A stretch of DNA of 64,000 nt from DASUPK01 sp963736305 (GCA_963736305.1 CAVTOD010000002.1:29590-93589), one strand, 5' to 3'; shown: positions 24,355-33,480, counted from the first letter of the stretch. Translations and numbers: made by a program. The notes: a model not told the origin generated them from the letters alone.

Positions 24355-25530
24355 ATGCGCGTCCTCATCCTCGGGGGCGACGGTTACCTCGGCTGGCCGA
24401 CGGCGATGCGCTTTTCGGCCCGTGGCCACGAGGTGTCCGTCGTCGACAACTTCTCCCGCCGCAAATGGCACGAGCGCCACGGCACCGACTCGCTGACCCC
24501 GCTCAGGGGCCTCGACGAACGGATCGCCGCCTGGCACGAGGTCTCCGGCAACGAGATTCGCTCCTACGTCGGCGCGATCGAGGATGCGGGGTTCCTCGAG
24601 GAGGTGATCGTCGAGACCAAGCCAGAGGCAGTCATCCACTACGGCGAGCAGCCCTCCGCGCCGTTCTCGATGGCCAACCGCGAGCAGGCCGTGGAGACCC
24701 AGTACACGAACGTGATCGGCACGCTCAACCTCCTCTTCTTCCTCCGCGATCATGCTCCCGATTGCCACCTGGTGAAGCTCGGGACGATGGGCGAGTACGG
24801 CACGCCCAACATCGACATCGAGGAGGGCTACATCGAGATCGAGCACAAGGGCCGCAAGGACACGCTGCCCTTCCCCAAGCTGCCCGGTTCGCTCTACCAC
24901 CTCTCCAAGGTCCACGACTCCCACAACATCCACTTCGCCTGCCGGATCTGGGGACTGCGCGCCACCGACCTGAACCAGGGCGTCGTCTACGGCATCGAGA
25001 CCGACGAGACCGCCCAGGACGAGCGGCTCGCGACCCGCTTCGACTACGACGAGTGGTTCGGGACGGTCCTCAATCGCTTCTGCGTCCAGGCCGTCGTCGG
25101 CCACCCGCTCACCGTTTACGGGAAGGGCGGCCAGACCCGAGGCTTCCTCAACATCCGCGACACCCTCCAGTGCGTCGAGCTGGCCGTCGAGAACCCCGCG
25201 GACGCCGGCGAGTTCCGCGTCTTCAACCAGTTCACGGAGATGTTCTCGGTCAGAGAGCTCGCCGAGCTGGTCCAGCGGTCCGCGGCCGAAATCGGCTTCG
25301 AGATCGACATCGACCACGTCGACAATCCGCGCGTCGAGGCCGAGGAGCACTACTACAACCCGGTCCACACCAAGCTGCTGGACCTGGGCCTGAAGCCGAG
25401 CTATCTCGGCGATGAGCTCGTCCGGTCGATGCTGAAGACGATCGAGCGCAATCGAGGGCGCGTGATCGACTCCGCAATCGACCCGCGCACCCAGTGGAAT
25501 CCCTCAGGGGCTCCCGCCGCCGCCAGCTAG
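24355..25530 (+). CDS. sqdB: UDP-sulfoquinovose synthase (SQD1/SqdB) homologue
   Basis: A 391-residue SDR-type sugar nucleotide enzyme. NAD binding: MRVLILGGDGYLGWPTAMRF. SQD1-specific landmarks: DNFSRRKWHE, HYGEQPSAPFSM, KLGTMGEYGTPNIDIEEGYI, LYHLSKVHDSHNIHF with the YxxxK pair, and LNQGVVYGI. The SQD1 reaction makes UDP-sulfoquinovose from UDP-glucose and sulfite for the sulfolipid headgroup. No SqdX-type (GT4) transferase is nearby; the divergent GT2 is a different family. The start at MRVLILGG is firm. Confidence 0.9.
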   Translation: MRVLILGGDGYLGWPTAMRFSARGHEVSVVDNFSRRKWHERHGTDSLTPLRGLDERIAAWHEVSGNEIRSYVGAIEDAGFLEEVIVETKPEAVIHYGEQPSAPFSMANREQAVETQYTNVIGTLNLLFFLRDHAPDCHLVKLGTMGEYGTPNIDIEEGYIEIEHKGRKDTLPFPKLPGSLYHLSKVHDSHNIHFACRIWGLRATDLNQGVVYGIETDETAQDERLATRFDYDEWFGTVLNRFCVQAVVGHPLTVYGKGGQTRGFLNIRDTLQCVELAVENPADAGEFRVFNQFTEMFSVRELAELVQRSAAEIGFEIDIDHVDNPRVEAEEHYYNPVHTKLLDLGLKPSYLGDELVRSMLKTIERNRGRVIDSAIDPRTQWNPSGAPAAAS

Positions 25531-25895
25531 GGGTTCCTGAGAAATTCGCCCTTCCGGCGGAGCTCGGCTTCGCCGGGGAGCCAGATCGCGGGATCCCGCT
25601 GGCTCTTCTTGCGCTCTTGCTCCTTCGCGGCAGCCTCGGCGAAGGCCCGGTAGGGATCGATGCGCTCATCCTCCTCCAATGGCCCGGGCTCAGGTACCTC
25701 GTCAAGAGACGCTGGCTCGGTGCTATCCGATTGGTAGCCGGGGCTCTCAGCCGCTGGCTCAGCGCTATCGGATTGGTAGTCGGCGCTTGCGGCTCTGGGG
25801 AGAGAACCTGGGGTGGGCGCTGCGTCCTGTTCTTCCATGGGGCGAGACTCGGATGTGGCGCCTCGCAGATGGCGCTCGATCCTGACCCTCTTCAT
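25527..25895 (-). CDS. Hypothetical acidic, mostly disordered protein
   Basis: About 122 residues from ATG 25895; an upstream ATG at 25967 would overlap ilvB. The N-terminus is basic (MKRVRIERHLRG). The middle is acidic and low in complexity, with a duplicated unit YQSDSAEPAAE/YQSDSTEPAS that is also visible as a DNA repeat. The end (DPYRAFAEAAAKEQERKKSQ, then IWLPGEAELRRKGEF) looks like real protein. No family was recognised. It overlaps the sqdB end by 4 nt convergently. Confidence 0.5.
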   Translation of the reverse strand: MKRVRIERHLRGATSESRPMEEQDAAPTPGSLPRAASADYQSDSAEPAAESPGYQSDSTEPASLDEVPEPGPLEEDERIDPYRAFAEAAAKEQERKKSQRDPAIWLPGEAELRRKGEFLRNP

Positions 25896-25936
25896 TGCAA
25901 GAGAGAATCGATTCGCGCCCGGCTGGGACGCTTGGC

Positions 25937-25942
25937 TACCAT
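25937..25942 (+). promoter_or_regulatory. -10 hexamer for ilvB
   Basis: TACCAT ends 6 nt before the ilvB ATG, predicting a leaderless mRNA. This leaves no room for a leader-peptide attenuator at ilvB. Confidence 0.45.
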
Positions 25943-25948
25943 CGGCCC

Positions 25949-27628
25949 ATGCGCGCCGCTGACGCACTGATGGAGGCCCTCAAGGCCGAGGGCACCAGGC
26001 ACATCTTTGGGATTCCCGGTGGTGCGAACCTGCCGATCTACGACGCGGTTCACGACGCCGAGCTCGATCACATCCAGGCACGCCACGAGCAGGGCGCCGG
26101 ACACATGGCCGAGGGCTACGCGAAGGCCTCAGGCCGCGTCGGCGTCGCCTTCGCAACCTCGGGACCCGGCGCCACCAACCTGATCACGCCGATCGCGGAC
26201 GCGATGCTGGACTCGGTCCCGACGGTCTTCATCACCGGCCAGGTCCGCACCGACCTGATCGGCACCGACGGCTTCCAGGAGGCGGACGTGAACGGCATCA
26301 CGATGCCGATCGTCAAGCACTCCTTCATGGTCCAGGACCCCCGCTACATCCCGGACTACGTCCACGCCGCCTTCCACATCGCCTCCACCGGCCGCCCAGG
26401 ACCGGTGCTGGTCGACGTCCCGCAGGACCTGTCGCGAGCCGACATCGACTACGAGCCGATCACCGAGACGCCGAACCTGCCGGGATACAAGCCCTCCACC
26501 GAGGGGAACATCAAGCAGATCCGGATCGCCGCCAAGGCGCTGGCGAACGCGCAGCGGCCGGTGATCTACGCCGGTGGCGGCGTGATCAACGCCAACGCCG
26601 CGGAGGAGCTGCGGGAGTTCTGCCTCGCGGACAACTTCCCCGTCACCTGCACGCTGATGGGCCTTGGCGGGTTCCCGGCCAGCCACGAGCAGTGGCTCGG
26701 CATGCTCGGGATGCACGGCACGCGCACCGCCAACTACGCGATGGACAATGCCGACCTGATCATCAACGTCGGCGCGCGGTTCGACGATCGAATCACCGGC
26801 AAGCTGTCCGAGTTCGCCCCGCGCGCGAAGTTCGTTCACATCGACATCGACCCGGCGGAGATCTCCAAGAACGTCCCCGCGCACATCCCAATCGTCGGTG
26901 ACGCGAAGGAGGTGCTGCCCAAGCTGACCAAGGAGTACCGGGCACTCCAGGCCGATCGCTCCCGTCTCGATCCCTGGTGGGAGCGGATCCACGGCTGGCA
27001 GAAGGAGTATCCGCTCGGCTACGACGACAGCTCCGACGGCGAGATCAAGCCCCAGAAGATGATCGAGGCGATGTTCGCGGCCACCGAGGGCGACGCGATC
27101 ATCACGTCGGACGTCGGCCAGCACCAGATGTGGGCGGCGCAGTACTACGGCTTCGACAAGCCTCGGCGCTGGATCAACTCCGGCGGCCTCGGCACGATGG
27201 GCTTCGGCCTGCCGAGCGCGATCGGCGCGAAGGTCGCCAATCCCGACGACACGGTCGTCTGCCTGGCCGGGGACGGCAGCCTGATCATGACCTGCCAGGA
27301 GCTCGCCACCGCCGTGCGCCACGAGGTGCCGGTCAAGGTCTTCCTGATGAACAACGGCTACTTCGGCATGGTCCGCCAGTGGCAGGAGCTCTTCTGGGAC
27401 GGCCGCTACTCGTCCGTCGAGATGGGGCCCAGCCCGGACTGGCCGAAGCTCGCCGACGCCTTCGGAGCGAAGGGAATGATGGTCGACGACAAGAACGAGG
27501 TCGAGGGCGCGATGCGCGACGCGCTGGCCACCGAAGGTCCCGTTCTGCTCGACGTCCGCGTCACCAAGGACGAGAACTGCTACCCGATGATTCCGGCCGG
27601 CGCGGCCGCCAGGGACATGGTGGGCTGA
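25949..27628 (+). CDS. ilvB: Acetolactate synthase large subunit
   Basis: A 559-residue TPP enzyme that condenses two pyruvates to acetolactate, or pyruvate with 2-oxobutyrate, in the first common step of branched-chain amino acid synthesis. It has the catalytic Glu region IQARHEQGAGHMAEGYAKAS, the FAD/middle domain INVGARFDDRITGKLSEFAP, and the TPP motif CLAGDGSLIMTCQELATAV with VFLMNNGYFGMVRQWQELF. ilvN starts 3 nt after the stop. Confidence 0.96.
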   Translation: MRAADALMEALKAEGTRHIFGIPGGANLPIYDAVHDAELDHIQARHEQGAGHMAEGYAKASGRVGVAFATSGPGATNLITPIADAMLDSVPTVFITGQVRTDLIGTDGFQEADVNGITMPIVKHSFMVQDPRYIPDYVHAAFHIASTGRPGPVLVDVPQDLSRADIDYEPITETPNLPGYKPSTEGNIKQIRIAAKALANAQRPVIYAGGGVINANAAEELREFCLADNFPVTCTLMGLGGFPASHEQWLGMLGMHGTRTANYAMDNADLIINVGARFDDRITGKLSEFAPRAKFVHIDIDPAEISKNVPAHIPIVGDAKEVLPKLTKEYRALQADRSRLDPWWERIHGWQKEYPLGYDDSSDGEIKPQKMIEAMFAATEGDAIITSDVGQHQMWAAQYYGFDKPRRWINSGGLGTMGFGLPSAIGAKVANPDDTVVCLAGDGSLIMTCQELATAVRHEVPVKVFLMNNGYFGMVRQWQELFWDGRYSSVEMGPSPDWPKLADAFGAKGMMVDDKNEVEGAMRDALATEGPVLLDVRVTKDENCYPMIPAGAAARDMVG

Positions 27629-27631
27629 GCG

Positions 27632-28186
27632 ATGGAAGCCGGAACGCCTGACCTGATCAATCTCGAAGACCTCGACGCCGCCGCGGGCCGCCTCACCGGT
27701 CGCAAGCACGTCCTCTCGATCATGGTCGAGAACCGGCCTGGCGTCCTCGCCCGGATCGCGGGCCTGTTCAGCCGCCGCGGGTTCAACATCGACACCCTCG
27801 CCGTCGGCCCGACCGACGACCCGGAGGTCTCCCGGATCACGCTGACGGTCGACGGCGCCGTCCACCCGATCGATCAGGTCACCAAGCAGCTCCACAAGCT
27901 GATCAACGTGATCAAGATCCGGGACATGGAGCCGGGCGAGACGATCGCCCGCGAGATGGCCCTCTTCAAGGTCTCCGCGCCGATCGAGAGCCGCGCGGAG
28001 ATCATGCAGTTCGCCGAGATCTTCCGAGCCAAGATCGTCGACGTCTCGCGCCGTTCCCTGACCATCGAGGTCACCGGCAGCGCCGACAAGATCGAGGCCT
28101 TCGAGCGGATGATTCGCCCGCACGGGCTGATCGAGATGGTCCGTACGGGCGAGGTCGCGATCGCCCGCTCGAAGCCCGACAACTAG
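27632..28186 (+). CDS. ilvN: Acetolactate synthase small (regulatory) subunit
   Basis: A 184-residue regulatory subunit. The N-terminal ACT domain (HVLSIMVENRPGVLARIAGL, SRRGFNIDTLAVGPTDDPEV, ITLTVDGAV) binds valine for feedback control in the family. The C-terminal domain (EIMQFAEIFRAKIVDVSRRS) follows. The gene is coupled to ilvB. The next gene, menF, starts 10 nt downstream, so amino acid and quinone genes may share a transcript. Confidence 0.95.
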   Translation: MEAGTPDLINLEDLDAAAGRLTGRKHVLSIMVENRPGVLARIAGLFSRRGFNIDTLAVGPTDDPEVSRITLTVDGAVHPIDQVTKQLHKLINVIKIRDMEPGETIAREMALFKVSAPIESRAEIMQFAEIFRAKIVDVSRRSLTIEVTGSADKIEAFERMIRPHGLIEMVRTGEVAIARSKPDN

Positions 28187-28196
28187 GGGCGCCGGC

Positions 28197-29594
28197 GTGA
28201 GCGTCGCCCTCGGGGCAGGTCCGCTGCTCGCCGAGCTGGAGGGAGCGCTGTCGCGCGCCAAGGACGGCCAGCTCGCCTCGGCCACGATCGAGCTCGAGGG
28301 CAAGGTGGACCCCGTGGCGCTGGCCTCCGGCTCCCGCCTTGCCACCGATCGCTGGTTCTGCTGGGAGCAGCCCGACCGGGGGTTCGCGCTCGCCGGGCTC
28401 GGCACCGCCGCCGACGTCGTCAGCCGGGGGCCGGACCGCTTTCGCGACCTGGCGGAGGGCTGCTCCAGCGCGACCCGAGACCGCATCGCCTCAGAACCAG
28501 ACGGCCTGCCCGCCGGGGCCGGGCCGGTGTGGGCCACCGGGCTCGCCTTCGCTCCCACGGGCGGCGGGGAGGCGCTCTGGTCCTCGCTGCCACCCGCGCT
28601 CGCGGTCTTGCCCGAGGTGGCGATCGCCTGCAGCGAGGGGCGGAGCTTCCTGACTGCGTCGGTGAAGCTCGACTCCGCGCACACCGCCGAGGAGCACCTG
28701 GCGAGGGTCGCCGGGAGGCTTGGCTCGCTCCGCACCGCCCCGCTGACGCCCGCCGACCCCCACCCGAGCGCGGCAACGAAGATCACGGGACGCTATCCGC
28801 CGGAGCGCTACGAGCAGATCGTCTCGGCGGCAGTGGAGAGAATCCGGACGGGCGATGTCGACAAGGTCGTTCTCGCCCGGGAACTCACCGTCGAGGCCCC
28901 CGCCGCCCATGACCCAGGCGCGTTGCTCGGCGCCCTCCGCGGTCTGTTCCCATCGTGCTTCTGCTTCTGCTTCGGCACCCCCGAGGCCGCATTCGTCGGC
29001 GCGAGCCCCGAGCTGCTGGTGCGCCGCTCCGGTGCGGTGGCAGCCACGGTCGCGCTGGCCGGGACGACCTCCCGCAGCGCCGACCCCGCCGTCGACGACC
29101 ACCTGGGGGAGGCCATGCTGCGGAGCCCCAAGGTCCGCGACGAGCACGGCATCGTCGTGCGGCGGATTGAGCGCACGCTGCGGCCGCACTCGGTCTGGGT
29201 CCACGCAGACGGCGAGCCCTTCGTGGTCAAGGTCGGGAACCTCCAGCACCTCGCGACCCCGATCCGCGCGCAGCTCGCCGAGTCCCACAGCGCGATCGAG
29301 CTCGCCGCCTATCTGCATCCGACCCCCGCGATCGGGGGCGAGCCTCGTGAACCGGCCCTGGAGCTGATCGACGAGCTCGAGGGGATCGACCGCGGCTGGT
29401 ACACGGGGCCGGTGGGGTGGATGGACGCCGCCGAGGACGGGGAGTTCTGCGTCGGGCTGCGCTCCGCGCTGCTGCGCGACCGAGAGGCGCATCTCTTCGC
29501 CGGCTGCGGAATCGTCGCCGACTCGGACCCGGCGGCCGAGCTTCAGGAATCCGAGCTCAAGTTCGAGGCGCTGCTGCCGCTGCTAGCGAGCTGA
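28197..29594 (+). CDS. menF: Isochorismate synthase
   Basis: A 465-residue chorismate-binding enzyme that converts chorismate to isochorismate, the first menaquinone step. Family motifs are GRYPPERYEQIVSAAVERIR, GDVDKVVLARELTVEA, FVGASPELLVRRSG, VALAGTTSRSADP, LHPTPAIGGEPREPALELI and GPVGWMDAAEDGEFCVGLRS. GTG start. Its last 38 nt overlap the convergent menD, which supports MenF rather than EntC or a salicylate enzyme. Confidence 0.93.
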   Translation: MSVALGAGPLLAELEGALSRAKDGQLASATIELEGKVDPVALASGSRLATDRWFCWEQPDRGFALAGLGTAADVVSRGPDRFRDLAEGCSSATRDRIASEPDGLPAGAGPVWATGLAFAPTGGGEALWSSLPPALAVLPEVAIACSEGRSFLTASVKLDSAHTAEEHLARVAGRLGSLRTAPLTPADPHPSAATKITGRYPPERYEQIVSAAVERIRTGDVDKVVLARELTVEAPAAHDPGALLGALRGLFPSCFCFCFGTPEAAFVGASPELLVRRSGAVAATVALAGTTSRSADPAVDDHLGEAMLRSPKVRDEHGIVVRRIERTLRPHSVWVHADGEPFVVKVGNLQHLATPIRAQLAESHSAIELAAYLHPTPAIGGEPREPALELIDELEGIDRGWYTGPVGWMDAAEDGEFCVGLRSALLRDREAHLFAGCGIVADSDPAAELQESELKFEALLPLLAS

Positions 29595-31323
29595 GCTCGC
29601 GATGAAGCGCCAGGTTCCGCCGGCGCTCGGTCCTCACGACGATCATCCGCGCGTCCCCCGCCAGGGCTTCCTCGAGCTCTGCCGGGGTTGACGGCGAAGC
29701 GACGCTGATCCCGAACAGCTCAGCGACCCTCTCCGGCTCCAGGCGGCTGGGAGTGCCGAGCAGCGCTTCGAACTCGTCCTCCCCCAGCGCCTCCGCCTGG
29801 GGCAGGAAATGGAAGATTCCGCCGCCTGAGTTGTCGATCACGATCAGGCGCAGCTCCGGCAGGTCGCGGGCGGTCACCAACCCGCCGAGATCGTGGAAGA
29901 GGGCGAGGTCGCCGAGCACGGCCCAGGTGCGGGCGCCGCTGCCCGTTGCCAGGCCCGCGGAGGTGGAGACCAGGCCGTCGATCCCATTCGCGCCCCGGTT
30001 GGACGCGAAGCGCACTCCCTCCGGACCCTGCCTCATGAACGCCTCCAGGTCGCGGACCGGCATGCTGGAGGCCGCGAACACGGAATCGCCGTCCCGCAGC
30101 GCTCCGCCCAGCGCGGTCCACATTCCGGGCTCGCTGAGCTCATCGAGCTCATCCAAGCGTCCGTCGACGGCCTCGCACACGGCCAGCTCCGCCTGCAGCC
30201 ACGCAGTCGCGAACGGGGAACCCTCGACGGCTCGGGCGCCGGGACGAAGCCGCGCCAAACGCTCGGTCAGCGACCGAGCCGTCGCCGCGGGGTCCGCCCG
30301 GACGATCGTGCCCGCACGCCGGGTGGGCTCCCGCCACTCGCCCGCCGGATCGACCACGATCTGATCGAGTCCCTCGATCGCCGCGAGCCATCGCCGAAGC
30401 GGCTTGCTGGTCGGCATGTCGCCGAAGCGCAGGATCAGCTCGGGCTGGAGTTCGAGCGGCCGCTCGCGGGCGACGTAGTCATAGGCGGAGACGACCAGGG
30501 ACCGGTCGTGCGGCCCGCGGCGGAGCTGCGAGGTGGGCTCGGACAGGACCGGGTAGCCGACCGCGGCGGCGAGGGCGACGACGGGCTCAGCGAGCATCGG
30601 ATCCATCTGGCGACCGACGACGATCAGCCCGCGCTGCGTGGATTCGATGCGATCGGCGAGGTGATCCAGCACCCCCTCGTCCGCGCGGGCGCTCGTCCGG
30701 GAGACGGCATTGAGAGGCGCGCCGGGGCGTCCCTCCAACGCGAGCGGATCGGACGCGCTGACCTCGCCCTCAACGGGAACCGGCGCGAGCGGCTCGCGCC
30801 ACGGAACGTTCAGGTGGACGGGCCCCGGTCGCGGATCTCCGGCCGCGGCGGCGTAGGCGCGACACGCCACCGCTCGGAAGTGAAGGAGGCCGTCGTCGTC
30901 CGCCTCGTGGGTGCCGATCTCGCAGAACCAGCGCACGGCGTCGCCGTAGAGCTTCAGCTGATCGATCGTCTGGCCGGCGCCGATGTCCCGCAGCTCCGGA
31001 GGCCGGTCCGCGGTGAGCACCACGATCGGCACGCCCGCCTCGTCGGCCTCCACGACGGCCGGGTGCAGGTTGGCCGCCGCGGAACCCGACGTGCAGAGCA
31101 CCACGGCAGGTCTCCCGGTCGCGAGTGCGGTGCCGAGGGCGAAGAACCCGGCGCTTCGCTCGTCAAGGATCACGGTCACCTCGAGCTCGGGTTGACGCCA
31201 GAGGGCGACGGCCAGCGGCGTCGAGCGCGAGCCGGGCGAGATCACGGCGCGATCAACACCGCAGCGGGCGAGCTCCTCCGCCATCGCCGAGGCAAGTGCC
31301 GTGTTGCGATTCGTCGGATCCAT
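29557..31323 (-). CDS. menD: SEPHCHC synthase (2-oxoglutarate decarboxylase/ligase MenD)
   Basis: A 588-residue TPP enzyme joining 2-oxoglutarate and isochorismate. The N-terminus NRNTALASAMAEELARCGVD and VISPGSRSTPLAVAL are MenD-specific. LDERSAGFFALGTALATGRP carries the catalytic Glu, and CTSGSAAANLHPAVVEA, SNRGANGIDGLVSTSAG and LGDLALFHDLGGL complete the TPP site. It is the last gene of the minus-strand menB-A-C-D series, 17 nt after menC. Confidence 0.95.
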   Translation of the reverse strand: MDPTNRNTALASAMAEELARCGVDRAVISPGSRSTPLAVALWRQPELEVTVILDERSAGFFALGTALATGRPAVVLCTSGSAAANLHPAVVEADEAGVPIVVLTADRPPELRDIGAGQTIDQLKLYGDAVRWFCEIGTHEADDDGLLHFRAVACRAYAAAAGDPRPGPVHLNVPWREPLAPVPVEGEVSASDPLALEGRPGAPLNAVSRTSARADEGVLDHLADRIESTQRGLIVVGRQMDPMLAEPVVALAAAVGYPVLSEPTSQLRRGPHDRSLVVSAYDYVARERPLELQPELILRFGDMPTSKPLRRWLAAIEGLDQIVVDPAGEWREPTRRAGTIVRADPAATARSLTERLARLRPGARAVEGSPFATAWLQAELAVCEAVDGRLDELDELSEPGMWTALGGALRDGDSVFAASSMPVRDLEAFMRQGPEGVRFASNRGANGIDGLVSTSAGLATGSGARTWAVLGDLALFHDLGGLVTARDLPELRLIVIDNSGGGIFHFLPQAEALGEDEFEALLGTPSRLEPERVAELFGISVASPSTPAELEEALAGDARMIVVRTERRRNLALHRELSSLAAAAAPRT

Positions 31324-31340
31324 CTCTCTCGAACCGTAGA

Positions 31341-32423
31341 TCAGCCGAGCCGACGTGCCGCAAGCGCCTCTTCGTCCAGCTCCACCCCGAGGCCGGGGCG
31401 CTCGTCGAGGAGCAGCCGATCGCCGTCGGCTTCGACCCCGCGTCCGATCGAAACCGAGAAGAGCCGCTCAGTGGCGAGGCCGTGGGCGACCCCGGCGTCA
31501 CCATTCCTCGTCCGCAGAGCCTGCACGACATGCGCTGCCGCCGCGATGCCAACCGGCCCCTCGAGGGCGCTCGACAGGTAGGACGGGATCACCTCCGCGA
31601 TCTCAAGCGCGGCACCGAGGCCGCCCACCTTCGCCACCTTGACGGCGGCCACCTCGCAGGCCTTGAGCTGCTGTGCGCGTCGGGCGTCGAATGGGGAGAC
31701 CAAGCTCTCATCGGCCGCGATCCGCACCTCGACCCGACGCCGCAGCTCGACCATCTGCTCGAAGGTCCCGACCGGTTGTTCGGCGAGTTCGATCTGGTGA
31801 CGGTTGAGTGCGCTCAGGCGCTCCGCGGCCTCCGCGACATCCCAGGCGCCGTTGGCGTCCACCCGGATCACGGCTCCCGGTCCCAGGGTGTCCCGCACGG
31901 TCGCGACCTGAGTGACGTCTCCCGGCAGACCGACCTTCAGCTTGAACGTGTGGAAGCCGCGTGCGGACCATTCCTCGGCCATCGCTCGTGTCGACGATGG
32001 GTTGGCCGCCGGCAAGGTCGCGTTGCAGACGACGGGATTGGCCTCGGTGGCCCCGAGAAGCCGCCAAACCGGATCGCCAGTCGCCCTGCCGACGAGATCG
32101 TGAATTGCGATGTCCACCGCGGCGAGGGCCTGAGCGGAGGCGCCGCGGTTCCGGCAGCGGGCGATCGCGGACCAGATTCGCCCGGGATCGACGCCTCCAT
32201 CGAGCAGGGCCGGCCAGCATCGTCCGCGGATCTCGGCCGCGATCGCATCGATGCCGATGCCACCACGCAAGGTGAGTGCCGCTGTCTCGCCCAGGCCTTC
32301 GATTCCCTCGCCGCGAATCCGGACCAGGAGCAGCTCCCGCTCATGGATCTCTCCGCGTGCCGTCACGTAGGGCTCGCGAAACGGCAGGGAGTAGGGGACG
32401 ACCTCCAACGCCTCCAGCTGCAT
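31341..32423 (-). CDS. menC: o-Succinylbenzoate synthase
   Basis: A 360-residue enolase-superfamily enzyme that dehydrates SHCHC to o-succinylbenzoate. The catalytic Lys pair and metal ligands are visible: HTFKLKVGLPGD (KxK), VIRVDANGAWDVA (Asp), IELAEQPVG (Glu), IAADESLVSPFD (Asp-Glu) and AAVKVAKVGGL (Lys). Dipeptide epimerases share this layout, but the men gene context decides for MenC. It is 9 nt downstream of menA. Confidence 0.92.
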   Translation of the reverse strand: MQLEALEVVPYSLPFREPYVTARGEIHERELLLVRIRGEGIEGLGETAALTLRGGIGIDAIAAEIRGRCWPALLDGGVDPGRIWSAIARCRNRGASAQALAAVDIAIHDLVGRATGDPVWRLLGATEANPVVCNATLPAANPSSTRAMAEEWSARGFHTFKLKVGLPGDVTQVATVRDTLGPGAVIRVDANGAWDVAEAAERLSALNRHQIELAEQPVGTFEQMVELRRRVEVRIAADESLVSPFDARRAQQLKACEVAAVKVAKVGGLGAALEIAEVIPSYLSSALEGPVGIAAAAHVVQALRTRNGDAGVAHGLATERLFSVSIGRGVEADGDRLLLDERPGLGVELDEEALAARRLG

Positions 32424-32432
32424 GGGGCGACT

Positions 32433-33314
32433 TTACGCCGCGATCAGCAGTCCGGCGGAGACCGTCAGGCTGAAGGCGCCCAGCAATGCCCCCGTGCCCG
32501 CAAGCGCCCCGTTGAGCGCCGGGCCGTCGGTGCGGGTGAGGACTGCGCGGGCCGGGCGGATCGCCAGTGGCGCCGAGATCAGTCCGAGGAGCGCCCACCA
32601 GGGGCCGCCTCTCGTCGCCACGGTCCCGATCAGGGCGAGATACGCCGCGGCGACCAGCCCGACATAGAGCCGGCGGGCGCCCTCCCTGCCCAGCCGCACC
32701 GCCAGGGTCTGCTTGTCGGCGCGGCGGTCGGTCTCGATGTCCCGGACGTTGTTGACGACCAGGATCGCCGTGGCGAGGCAGCCGACGGCGACAGACAGGC
32801 CGAACGGGAGCCAGTCGAGCCGCTCGAGCTGGACGTAGTAGGAGCCGTTCACGGCCACGAGCCCGAAGAAGAGGAAGACGAAGAGCTCTCCCAGCCCGGC
32901 ATAGCCGTAAGGGCGCGGTCCGCCCGTGTAGAGGACGCCGGCGGCGATCGAGGCGACGCCGACGGCGATGATCAGCCAGCCGGCGACGATCGCCAGGTAG
33001 ATCCCGGCCGCTACGGCAATTCCGAACGCCACCCAGGTTGTGACGAGCACGCTTCGCGGCGCCACCATCCCTGCGGCGGTAACGCGCACCGGGCCGAGGC
33101 GATCGACGGTGTCTGCGCCCCGCTTCGCGTCCGAGTAGTCGTTCGCGAGGTTGGTCCCGATCTGGATGAAGATGGAGCCGACCAGGGCCGCGATGAAGGC
33201 ACCGACCCGGCGCAGATCGCCGTGCTGCTCGATCGCCGCGGCCGTTCCGACCAGCACGGGGGCAATCGCCGCCGGCAGCGTCCGCGGACGCGCCGCCATC
33301 AGCCAGATCCTCAA
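32433..33314 (-). CDS. menA: 1,4-Dihydroxy-2-naphthoate polyprenyltransferase
   Basis: A UbiA-family membrane enzyme of about 293 residues that attaches the prenyl tail to DHNA. It starts near RIWLMAARPRTLPAAIAPVL. The first Asp-rich motif is NLANDYSDAKRGADT and the second NVRDIETDRRADKQTLAVRL. Eight or nine membrane segments are visible. A TTG at 33314 with GGGGGG upstream is taken as start; ATG 33299 is possible. The 160-nt palindromic element fills the gap to menB. Confidence 0.93.
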   Translation of the reverse strand: MRIWLMAARPRTLPAAIAPVLVGTAAAIEQHGDLRRVGAFIAALVGSIFIQIGTNLANDYSDAKRGADTVDRLGPVRVTAAGMVAPRSVLVTTWVAFGIAVAAGIYLAIVAGWLIIAVGVASIAAGVLYTGGPRPYGYAGLGELFVFLFFGLVAVNGSYYVQLERLDWLPFGLSVAVGCLATAILVVNNVRDIETDRRADKQTLAVRLGREGARRLYVGLVAAAYLALIGTVATRGGPWWALLGLISAPLAIRPARAVLTRTDGPALNGALAGTGALLGAFSLTVSAGLLIAA

Positions 33315-33318
33315 GCTA

Positions 33319-33480
33319 GTGACCCCCCGGGAAACCTTGCACCAGAACCGGCGGCCTCGGATCGCCGCCATGCTGCGTCCTCGGTCGGCCGCGTACCACC
33401 TGGTACGCGGCCTCCCTGCGTCCTTGCCTGACGGCGCCCGAGTCCCGCCGGTTCAGGCACAACGTTCCCCGGTGGGCCAC
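33319..33480. repeat. 162-nt near-palindromic element A (menA-menB intergenic)
   Basis: The whole gap folds into one long hairpin. The outer arms 33319-33354 and 33445-33480 pair at most positions, including the perfect GAACCGGCGG/CCGCCGGTTC. CTCGG and CGCCG stems follow, and the tip is a perfect 12-bp stem (33387-33398 with 33401-33412). Between the tip and the arms lie two near-identical loop strands: CTGCGTCCTCGG (33373-33384) and CCCTGCGTCCTTG (33414-33426). The right end touches the menB stop codon. Element B at 35723 has the same plan. Confidence 0.75.

Noticed and set aside
25895..25948. Leader-peptide attenuator before ilvB
   Set aside because: The -10 hexamer ends 6 nt before the ilvB ATG, leaving no leader; no run of Ile, Leu or Val codons is present.
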